20,555 bases of DNA from Bacteroidales bacterium. Lineage in GTDB: Bacteria; Bacteroidota; Bacteroidia; Bacteroidales; JAGOPY01. The translations under genes and the position numbers were made by a program. The DNA lies in the NCBI GenBank assembly GCA_030638325.1, contig DAOWEV010000194.1:1-20555 (forward strand). Direction: 5' to 3'. This document shows, in pieces, positions 14,814-20,555 of the stretch; positions within the stretch are counted from its first letter, which is position 1; each line of letters opens with the position of its first letter. The notes beneath the pieces were generated by a model. It did not search any database. It was not told the DNA's origin and worked only from the letters and a program-made list of their open reading frames with translations.

Positions 14814-16316
14814 ATGAATGAATTGACCGAAATGAACCCGAACCCCTTGGTACAGTACCTCAACAAACCGAGTGAGGATTTTACCAAGGAAGATATCATG
14901 AAGTTTATTGAAGACCATAACATTGAAATGGTGAATTTCAGGTATGTCGGCTGGGACGGCAGACTCAAGACATTAAATTTTATCATCAGCAATAAAAACC
15001 ACCTGGATTCTATTCTTACACTGGGCGAACGGGTGGATGGTTCCAGCCTGTTTTCATTTATCGAAGCCGGATCAAGTGACCTATATGTCATTCCCAGGTA
15101 CAAAACGGCATTTTTAAACCCTTTTACCGAGATCCCTTCACTTGATATTTTGTGTTCCTATTTCAACAAAGACGGGGAACCCCTGGAAAGTTCTCCGGAA
15201 TACATTCTAAAAAAGGCTCACCTGGCGCTGAAGAAAAATACCGGCCTGGAAATGGAAGCCATGGGTGAGTTGGAGTATTATGTGATCTTTGATTATGAAT
15301 CCTTGTTCGAAACTGATGACCAGAGAGGCTACCATGAATCCACTCCTTTTACCAAGTGGGAAGCTTTGCGAACCGAAGCTATGCGGGCAATAGCACAGGC
15401 AGGTGGTAAGATAAAATACGGACATTCGGAAGTTGGGAATTTTTCGCAGGGGAACCTGATTTATGAGCAAAATGAGATAGAATTTTCTCCGACTAATATA
15501 GAAGATGCAGCAGATCAACTGTTGATCGCAAAATGGATACTGAGATCCCTCGCCTATAAATACGGGGTAAGCATATCTTTTGCACCCAAGATCACGGCCG
15601 GTAAAGCAGGGAGCGGTCTGCATATTCACACACGCCTGCTGAAGCACGGAAAAAATATGATGATAGAGAATGGGCGCCTGAGTGATCTTGCAAAAAAAAC
15701 CATAGCCGGCTTCCTGGATCTTGCCCCTTCCTTAACGGCATTTGGCAATATTAATCCCACTTCATATTTCAGACTGGTGCCCCACCAGGAAGCACCCACA
15801 AGTATTTGCTGGGGCGACCGGAACCGTTCAGTGCTTGTCAGGGTACCTCTGGGATGGTCCGGAAAAAGTGATATGAGCCACCAGGTCAACCCGAAAGAAA
15901 CGACTTCGGTCAAGGACTATTCAAGCCGGCAGACTGTTGAATTCAGATGCCCGGACGGCTCGGCTGATGTTTACCTGCTATTGGCAGGACTGGCTATTGC
16001 TGCCCGGCATGGTCTTGAAATGAAGGATGCCCTTGATTACGCAGATAAAACTTATGTCGACATTAATATTTTTGATGAGGAGCATAAAGATCAATTGAAC
16101 CAATTATCCCAGCTTCCCGATAGCTGTTGGAAATCAGCAGAATGCCTGAGTGACCAAAGACAAGTCTATTTGCAGTATGGTGTTTTCTCTGAAGGAATGA
16201 TCAACTGGATCATAAAGTACCTCAAGAGTTTTAATGATCAAACCCTGAGAAAGGATATAGGCGATAACGAAGAAGAGATCATAAAGCTGGTTAAACATTT
16301 CTTCCACTGTGGCTAA
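14814..16316 (+). CDS. glnA: Glutamine synthetase family protein (GSI-like)
   Basis: 500 residues. A beta-grasp domain (about 35-125, NFRYVGWDGRLKTL) precedes the catalytic domain. Predicted metal ligands are E152 and E154 (GELEYY), E206 (HSEVG), E221 (QNEIEF), H270 (GSGLHIH) and E377 (VEFRCPDGS). Substrate- and ATP-binding positions include R320 in SYFRLVP, E326 in PHQEAP and R336/R338 in GDRNRS. All match the GSI active site, so the ATP-dependent ligation of ammonia to glutamate is the likely reaction. At the usual adenylylation segment (NLYxLPPEE) this protein reads NIFDEEHKD, so the modified tyrosine appears to be Phe and GlnE-type control is unlikely. A linker at about 350-370 between the two last motifs looks longer than in classical GSI. 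A divergent amino-acid ligase of the same fold is the alternative, hence only moderate confidence in the gene symbol. The gene stands alone with its own promoter. Confidence 0.9.
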   Translation: MNELTEMNPNPLVQYLNKPSEDFTKEDIMKFIEDHNIEMVNFRYVGWDGRLKTLNFIISNKNHLDSILTLGERVDGSSLFSFIEAGSSDLYVIPRYKTAFLNPFTEIPSLDILCSYFNKDGEPLESSPEYILKKAHLALKKNTGLEMEAMGELEYYVIFDYESLFETDDQRGYHESTPFTKWEALRTEAMRAIAQAGGKIKYGHSEVGNFSQGNLIYEQNEIEFSPTNIEDAADQLLIAKWILRSLAYKYGVSISFAPKITAGKAGSGLHIHTRLLKHGKNMMIENGRLSDLAKKTIAGFLDLAPSLTAFGNINPTSYFRLVPHQEAPTSICWGDRNRSVLVRVPLGWSGKSDMSHQVNPKETTSVKDYSSRQTVEFRCPDGSADVYLLLAGLAIAARHGLEMKDALDYADKTYVDINIFDEEHKDQLNQLSQLPDSCWKSAECLSDQRQVYLQYGVFSEGMINWIIKYLKSFNDQTLRKDIGDNEEEIIKLVKHFFHCG

Positions 16317-16346
16317 TAAGTGCCTGTAGTACATCTCAAAAAATTA

Positions 16347-16354
16347 TACTTTTG
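16347..16354 (+). promoter_or_regulatory. -7 box of the transporter-LolA operon promoter
   Basis: TACTTTTG matches TAnnTTTG exactly, 31 bases downstream of the glutamine synthetase stop and 20 bases before the TTG start. It suggests the transporter has its own promoter. The -33 position is a weak match. Confidence 0.5.
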
Positions 16355-16374
16355 CTTTTTCCGGTTACTGACTT

Positions 16375-18651
16375 TTGTCTAAAATAAATGAAGTGGAAAA
16401 ATTCTCAAACATAATTATACGATTCCGGTGGTACGTGCTGACTTTCATTTTGATAATGACGGGCTTGTTCAGTTATCAATTCAGGTATCTGGAGGTTGAC
16501 TCAAACATTGTGGATGCCTTGCCTAAGGATGATTCCATCGTTCAGTTGTTCAAAGATGTGGGGAAACGCTTTGGGGGCAACGAACTGGGCATGGTGGTTA
16601 TTGAAACTGATAATGTGTTTGAGCCCGGTGTACTCCAAAACATTCAACAAGTTACGGATACACTGGCTGAAATTGACGGGGTTTTGTCGGTTACCAGTCT
16701 TACAAATATGGTGAATTTTAAGGTGGAAGGTGATAATTTTGAAGTCAGCAACCTCATCCATCACAACAATTGGCCTGAGACCAAAAGTGATGTCGACAAA
16801 CTGAAGAAAGAAATTATTAGTAACGATATGGTGGCCGGAAAGATTGTTTCGAAAGACGGAACAGCCACCATCATTATTTTTACTTTTCAGGATGAAGCAG
16901 ATATTAATAGTGTTGCGGCGGAGGTTGTCGGGAAGATCGAAAAGTTAGGCCTTCCTGAGAAATATTATTTTGCAGGCGTTCCTTTTTTCACCAAATATGT
17001 TGCCGATGTTATTTCGGTTGATTTGATTAAACTGATACCCATTTCGTTTCTGCTGATTGCCCTTATTTTATTCTTGAGTTTCCATTCCATCCGGGGAATC
17101 ATCCTCCCATTGTTAACTGCCGGACTGGCCATTGTCTGGGCCATTGGCAGCTTTGTTTTAATGGGCTTAAATTTGTCGATGGTTTCCAACAACGTCCCCA
17201 TTATTATTCTGGCCGTGGGCAGCGCTTACGCCATCCATGTGTTGAACAGGGTGAATCAATGTAAGGAAAAAGATCCCAAAAAGGCCATTGCAAAAGCCTT
17301 GCCCTTAATTATCGTGCCGGTGGTTTTAACCGCACTCACAACCATGGTTGGCTTTCTGGCATTTATCTTTGGGGCCTACCTGAGCATGATCCGCGATTTT
17401 GGATTGCTTGCCGCATTGGGGACTTCTTATTCAGCCTTCATGGCCCTGATTTTTGTACCCGCCCTGCTTGCCGTTATCCCACCCAAAAGAAAAGACGCAA
17501 AAGGCGGAGTACTTTCCGGAGACAGAAAATCCTATTTGAACGATCATATTCTTATCCCGCTGTATAAATTAAATACGAAATTTCCCTATCATGTATTGAC
17601 AGTATGGATCATACTGTTTATTATCGGCATCTCCGGAATATTTATGATAAAAAGGAGTGTCAGCGTAAGCGACTACTTCAAGCCCAATCATCCGGCGAGT
17701 ATTGCCACACACATCATGGAAGAAAAATTTGGGGGTTCAAAACCGGTTTTTGTTGTTTTCAAAGGGGATATTCAAAGTCCCGAAGTGCTGAACAGCATGA
17801 TTGACATTGCAGATTATATGAAGCAAAGCCCTTATGTTACAATCACACAGTCCATAGCCGATATTGTGCTCAAACTGAACGGCGCTTTGAGTGGTGAAGA
17901 GAAAATACCGGATGACCAGGCGAAAATTGAACAGCTTTGGTTTATCCTCGATCAACAGGGCGGCCTTAGTCAGCTTGTTACCGAAGACCTTGACCAGGGG
18001 ATTATTATCGCGAAGTTTAACAATAAAGGGGAAAAAGAGGCTGCGCAATTCAATAAGTATATGCAGACCTATTTTAATGCACACCGCTCCGACAATTATA
18101 CGGTAGAAATAACAGGGATGCCCTATGTGAATGTGCAACTCGACAAAAGCCTCGTAAGGAGCCAGATTACCAGTTTATTCATTGCCATCATCCTGGTAAT
18201 TACCATTGTCAGCCTTTGGTTCAGGTCGTTTGCCGAGGGTTTTTATGCCGGTTTGCCCATTGTTGCCACCATTGCTATTTTGTATGGGTTGATGGGCCTC
18301 ACCGGAATCCCATTGAATGTGGTCACCGTACTGGTGGCAAGTGTTGCCATGGGAATAGGTATCGATTACTCCATTCACTTTATCTCGCATTTCAACCATT
18401 CGGTAAAAAAATACCAAAACATCAACAAAGCCATTGAAGAAACCATGCTCATCAGCGGGAAAGCCATCATGATCAATTTTATTTCGGTGTCAGCCGGTTT
18501 CCTGGTATTGGTTTTTTCGGAATTGTTGCCCATGATTTATTTTGGTGCGCTAATCGCATTCAGCATGTTGGGCTCTAGCATGGGGGCATTGACCTTGTTA
18601 CCGGTTACACTGCTCATCGGAAATAAAAAATTGAAACCCCGGAAAGTATGA
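16375..18651 (+). CDS. MMPL/RND-superfamily transporter (lipid-exporter-like)
   Basis: 758 residues in two similar halves. TM1 (about 19-36) is followed by a periplasmic domain (38-215) and TM2-6 (about 216-372, with AVGSAYAIHVLN). TM7 (about 408-430) is followed by a second periplasmic domain and TM8-12 (about 603-750, with VAMGIGIDYSIHF, the TM10 motif of this superfamily). At about 750 residues it is an MMPL-type or hydrophobe-exporter RND, not an AcrB-type pump. The start is TTG at 16375: an in-frame TGA sits six bases before it, and the first in-frame ATG lies inside TM1, so TTG (or a GTG at codon 7) must be used. Its stop overlaps the start of a LolA-like gene by four bases. Together they may move a lipid or lipoprotein toward the outer membrane; the substrate is unknown. 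Confidence 0.92.
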   Translation: MSKINEVEKFSNIIIRFRWYVLTFILIMTGLFSYQFRYLEVDSNIVDALPKDDSIVQLFKDVGKRFGGNELGMVVIETDNVFEPGVLQNIQQVTDTLAEIDGVLSVTSLTNMVNFKVEGDNFEVSNLIHHNNWPETKSDVDKLKKEIISNDMVAGKIVSKDGTATIIIFTFQDEADINSVAAEVVGKIEKLGLPEKYYFAGVPFFTKYVADVISVDLIKLIPISFLLIALILFLSFHSIRGIILPLLTAGLAIVWAIGSFVLMGLNLSMVSNNVPIIILAVGSAYAIHVLNRVNQCKEKDPKKAIAKALPLIIVPVVLTALTTMVGFLAFIFGAYLSMIRDFGLLAALGTSYSAFMALIFVPALLAVIPPKRKDAKGGVLSGDRKSYLNDHILIPLYKLNTKFPYHVLTVWIILFIIGISGIFMIKRSVSVSDYFKPNHPASIATHIMEEKFGGSKPVFVVFKGDIQSPEVLNSMIDIADYMKQSPYVTITQSIADIVLKLNGALSGEEKIPDDQAKIEQLWFILDQQGGLSQLVTEDLDQGIIIAKFNNKGEKEAAQFNKYMQTYFNAHRSDNYTVEITGMPYVNVQLDKSLVRSQITSLFIAIILVITIVSLWFRSFAEGFYAGLPIVATIAILYGLMGLTGIPLNVVTVLVASVAMGIGIDYSIHFISHFNHSVKKYQNINKAIEETMLISGKAIMINFISVSAGFLVLVFSELLPMIYFGALIAFSMLGSSMGALTLLPVTLLIGNKKLKPRKV

Positions 18652-19397
18652 AAACGAAAATAGCTTTTTTGAGCCTTGTATTCTTTTGTTTTGTCTATGG
18701 AAAAACAGCATTGTACGCACAGGAGATTGCTGATGATTTACTCACTAAGATGGATCAGACTATTTTTGGGATCAAAGACAGAACAGCAAATATCGAAATG
18801 CTGATGATCAATTTGAAAACCGGTAAACAGAAGCAAAAGACAGCCATACTCCTGCAAAAAGGCGCCAATAAAAAACTCTTCAGATACACCTCCCCCAAGT
18901 CTGACTCGGGCATTGCAACCTTATCATTGCCCAACGATGAGATTTATCTTTATCTCCCCTTGTTCAAAAGACCCAAGAAGATAACGAACCTGGCCGAAAG
19001 CAACACCTTTAACAAATCTGATTTCTCGGTGAAGGATATGGCAACAAAACCCTATGCAGAAATATACACCCCTGAAATGCTCCCCACGACCGACACTGCT
19101 CATGTGCTTAATTTGAAACCGAAAACGGACAATTCATCTTACAGCCATGTAATCGTGTATATCAACAAAATATACTTTTATCCCGAAAAGTTTGAGTTTT
19201 ACAACCGCAAAGGGCAAAAAGTAAAACAATCAATCTACCATTACATTCTAATTGATGGTTATTGGATTGCCGATGTGGTGTCGATGGAAGACCTGAAGAA
19301 AAGACATAAGACCAGGATTACCATGTCAGAAATAAAAATTAACCAGGGGTTGAAAGACGAGCTGTTTACTGTAGAAAACCTAGCTGGCCATAAATGA
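18648..19397 (+). CDS. Outer-membrane lipoprotein-sorting protein, LolA-like
   Basis: 249 residues with a signal peptide (1-25, ending TALYAQ). The mature part is an antiparallel beta-sheet protein of the LolA-like family usually annotated as outer membrane lipoprotein-sorting protein: an amphipathic start (ADDLLTKMDQTIFG), strand motifs LFRYTSPK and IYLYLPLFKRPKKI, and the late segment DGYWIADVVSMEDLKKRHKTRITMSEIKIN. It should act in the periplasm, binding a lipid or acyl chain in a half-barrel. The ATG overlaps the transporter stop (ATGA), so the two are translationally coupled and probably work together, the transporter loading or unloading this carrier. This pairing is common in bacteria. 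It is not canonical LolA, which is smaller and works with LolCDE. Confidence 0.87.
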   Translation: MKTKIAFLSLVFFCFVYGKTALYAQEIADDLLTKMDQTIFGIKDRTANIEMLMINLKTGKQKQKTAILLQKGANKKLFRYTSPKSDSGIATLSLPNDEIYLYLPLFKRPKKITNLAESNTFNKSDFSVKDMATKPYAEIYTPEMLPTTDTAHVLNLKPKTDNSSYSHVIVYINKIYFYPEKFEFYNRKGQKVKQSIYHYILIDGYWIADVVSMEDLKKRHKTRITMSEIKINQGLKDELFTVENLAGHK

Positions 19398-19413
19398 GTT
19401 TGCTACCCCCCTC

Positions 19414-19459
19414 ATGCCATTATGGCATATCCATTTTCTTTCACATGCCAATATGGCGC
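19414..19459 (+). promoter_or_regulatory. Pair of dyad operators upstream of hsp20 (candidate enhancer sites)
   Basis: Site 1 (19414-19428) is ATGCCATTATGGCAT, with perfect 7-base arms. Site 2 (19445-19459) is ATGCCAATATGGCGC and shares TGCCAnnATGGC. Centres are 31 bases apart, about three helical turns, so both face the same side of the DNA. They are centred about 97 and 66 bases before the predicted start site. Two phased dyads ahead of a -24/-12 promoter is the layout of enhancer-binding activators. Confidence 0.6.
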
Positions 19460-19491
19460 ATAATATGATCCAGATCAATCCATTTTCCGGG

Positions 19492-19507
19492 TGGTACAAA
19501 TATTGAA
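19492..19507 (+). promoter_or_regulatory. Candidate sigma-54 (-24/-12) promoter of hsp20
   Basis: TGGTACAAATATTGAA matches the consensus TGGYACRNNNNTTGCW at every defined position except one: GA replaces GC in the -12 element. The GG and GA pairs are separated by the required 10 bases. The start site would be near 19518, leaving a 49-base leader. No TAnnTTTG box is present between 19398 and 19566. A weak IHF-like sequence (ATCAATCCATTTT) begins at 19473, between the dyads and the promoter. Confidence 0.5.
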
Positions 19508-19554
19508 AGGTCTAAAACAGAATTCTGATAAATCAAATTTTAATAAATAATAAA

Positions 19555-19560
19555 AGGAGA
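19555..19560 (+). promoter_or_regulatory. Strong Shine-Dalgarno sequence of hsp20
   Basis: AGGAGA ends six bases before the ATG. It stands out because the other genes here have no recognisable Shine-Dalgarno sequence, and it suggests high translation of the heat-shock protein. It fixes the start at 19567. Confidence 0.7.
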
Positions 19561-19566
19561 ATAATT

Positions 19567-19962
19567 ATGACACTCGCAAGATGGCACAACAATCCGGGAT
19601 ACTACGCCTGGGCACAAAGAAGAAAAGAACAGGAAGGAAATTGCAGTTTCGCTCCTTCAGCCAATGTTATTGACAATGAAGAAGCTTTCAAGCTGGAACT
19701 GGCAGCTCCCGGATTCACAAAAAAAGATTTCAAAATCGATCTCGAGAAAGATATTTTAACCATTACTTCGGAACGGGAAGAAAAGAATGAATTAAATTAT
19801 ACGAGAAGGGAATTTGGTGACGGTAATATCTGTCGTTCATTTGTTATCCCTGAAACGGTTGAAACAGAAAAGATCAAGGCCGAATACAAAAATGGAGTCC
19901 TGGCATTAACATTACCCAAGAAGGAAGTGGTAAAGATCAAAAAAGAAATTCAGATTGCTTAA
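19567..19962 (+). CDS. hsp20: Small heat-shock protein, Hsp20/alpha-crystallin family
   Basis: 131 residues. The short N-terminal arm (1-29) is rich in aromatic and basic residues. The alpha-crystallin domain runs from about 31 to 120: ELAAPGFTKKDFKIDLEK (44-61), a strand LTITSERE, the loop with the partner-swapping strand (about 72-88) and the family signature KNGVLALTLPK (108-118). The C-terminal tail ends with an I-x-I motif (I128, I130), used for oligomer assembly. It is an ATP-independent holdase that binds unfolding proteins in the cytoplasm until refolding chaperones take over. It forms a single-gene unit with an elaborate upstream region and two terminators downstream. The gene is ordinary for its family; its control region is not. 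Confidence 0.96.
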   Translation: MTLARWHNNPGYYAWAQRRKEQEGNCSFAPSANVIDNEEAFKLELAAPGFTKKDFKIDLEKDILTITSEREEKNELNYTRREFGDGNICRSFVIPETVETEKIKAEYKNGVLALTLPKKEVVKIKKEIQIA

Positions 19963-19973
19963 TAAAAGGTTTT

Positions 19974-19997
19974 AACCCACGCCTGTGGGTTTGTTTT
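19974..19997 (+). terminator. Intrinsic terminator of hsp20
   Basis: AACCCAC and GTGGGTT form a 7-bp stem around GCCT, followed by TGTTTT, 11 bases after the stop codon. Confidence 0.75.
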
Positions 19998-20022
19998 CAT
20001 AATTTAATTGGTTAATAAGTGC

Positions 20023-20056
20023 AAAGGCCTGTCCGGTGTGACAGGCCTTTTTGTTT
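20023..20056 (+). terminator. Second, stronger intrinsic terminator after hsp20
   Basis: AAAGGCCTGTC (20023-20033) pairs perfectly with GACAGGCCTTT (20040-20050) around a 6-base loop and runs into TTGTTT. With A on the left and T on the right it may also work for minus-strand transcripts. Confidence 0.8.
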
Positions 20057-20202
20057 GCAAGTATGAGTCACTAAACCGGATAAACCACAAACCCCAAATC
20101 AAATAATTAATCCTATTTTTATAAAATATTTTAAACAACCGTAATTATTTAGCTGTGACGTATATTTCATCAGTGTTAAATAAAACACTAAAATAAAATT
20201 TC

Positions 20203-20380
20203 TAAATCCTAATTTCTAATCCCGATAGGTATCGGGATAAACAATACCAAATGACATAAGCACAAAAATTCAAAACTGTATGTTCTGTAGGAAATCCTTT
20301 GTTTTGAACATTTGGTTATTTGAGTTTTGAATTTGTTTTCCCGATACTTATCGGGATTAGGATTTGGTGCTTAGGATTTA
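20203..20380. repeat. Palindromic intergenic element of about 180 bp (non-coding, MITE-like or dispersed repeat)
   Basis: The element opens with TAAATCCTAA and closes with TTAGGATTTA, and the arms stay partly complementary inward. Each arm contains a near-identical small palindrome: ATCCCGATAGGTATCGGGAT (20219-20238) and CCCGATACTTATCGGG (20340-20355). The interior also has complementary stretches (AATTCAAAACT against AGTTTTGAATT). No ORF is visible, so it is not an insertion sequence, but it could be a non-autonomous one. The preceding 20057-20202 is AT-rich and holds only a 6-bp dyad (AGTGTT/AACACT). Confidence 0.6.
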
Positions 20381-20460
20381 TTTAAAGACAATATTTGTAT
20401 GATATATAACACCTAAATAGTTACAGATAACCTAATTATATTAACCTCTTTCTGTTATTA

Positions 20461-20555
20461 ATGAAAAACCATTACATTCTTGTTTTTATCATAATCATTT
20501 TTAACGTACATAATGCTTGTGGGCAAAAGCACAATTCGGTTAAGTCACATTTTAC
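20461..20555 (+). CDS. Start of an exported protein, cut by window edge
   Basis: The frame is open from ATG 20461 to the edge (31 codons). It encodes a basic start (MKNHY), a strongly hydrophobic core (ILVFIIIIF) and an export-type end (NACGQKHN). Cleavage after GQ fits Bacteroidota signal peptides. The cysteine is not in a good lipobox (H-N-A-C), so a lipoprotein is less likely. The mature function cannot be told. No strong promoter is seen; AATATTTG at 20391-20398 is one base off the -7 consensus. Confidence 0.6.
   Translation, partial: MKNHYILVFIIIIFNVHNACGQKHNSVKSHF

Noticed and set aside
20137..20165. An ACAACC...CGTATA pair as an ECF promoter for the gene starting at 20461
   Set aside because: The spacing is 19 bases instead of 16-17 and the site is 300 bases from the gene with the palindromic element between.

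Overview
The window looks like a chromosomal segment from a member of the Bacteroidota, probably an environmental Bacteroidales-like lineage (inference). The support is: two secreted proteins with type IX secretion (T9SS) C-terminal sorting domains; promoter -7 boxes of the TAnnTTTG type with, in one case, an exact TTTG -33 box; almost no Shine-Dalgarno sequences; signal peptides ending in AQ or GQ; and a MeaB GTPase and a glutamine synthetase without the usual adenylylation motif. No phage, transposase, CRISPR array or plasmid gene is visible.

Positions 1-13033 are read from the minus strand. In transcription order they hold a tRNA-Lys(CTT), an orphan RND exporter permease, and then two tandem paralogous copies of a three-gene module. 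Each copy encodes an ECF sigma factor, a protein with a short cytoplasmic tail, one inner-membrane helix, a linker of about 155 residues and a C-terminal outer-membrane beta-barrel, and a PKD-domain protein exported by the T9SS. Copy 2 is 9145-5590 and copy 1 is 5369-1646. Genes in each copy overlap by 1 or 4 bases or are separated by 5 or 8, so they should be translated together. The barrel proteins match the plan of the dual membrane-spanning anti-sigma factors (Dma) known from Bacteroides thetaiotaomicron. Hairpins separate the copies, and each has an ECF-like candidate promoter (GCAACC / GTC). A truncated M14 zinc carboxypeptidase follows copy 1 and runs off the left edge.

Positions 13390-20555 are read from the plus strand: meaB; a spacer with degenerate dispersed repeats; a glutamine synthetase; an MMPL/RND-like transporter translationally coupled to a LolA-like lipoprotein-sorting protein; and a small heat-shock protein (Hsp20). 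The hsp20 gene has an unusual upstream region: two TGCCA/TGGC dyads 31 bp apart, a sigma-54-like -24/-12 promoter and a strong ribosome binding site. After two terminators and a palindromic intergenic element, a further gene starts and is cut by the right edge.

The main point of interest is the duplicated sigma / trans-envelope anti-sigma / T9SS-cargo module, which may be an outer-surface-to-transcription signalling system with a T9SS-exported surface protein as sensor partner or output. The sigma-54 type control region of hsp20 is second.
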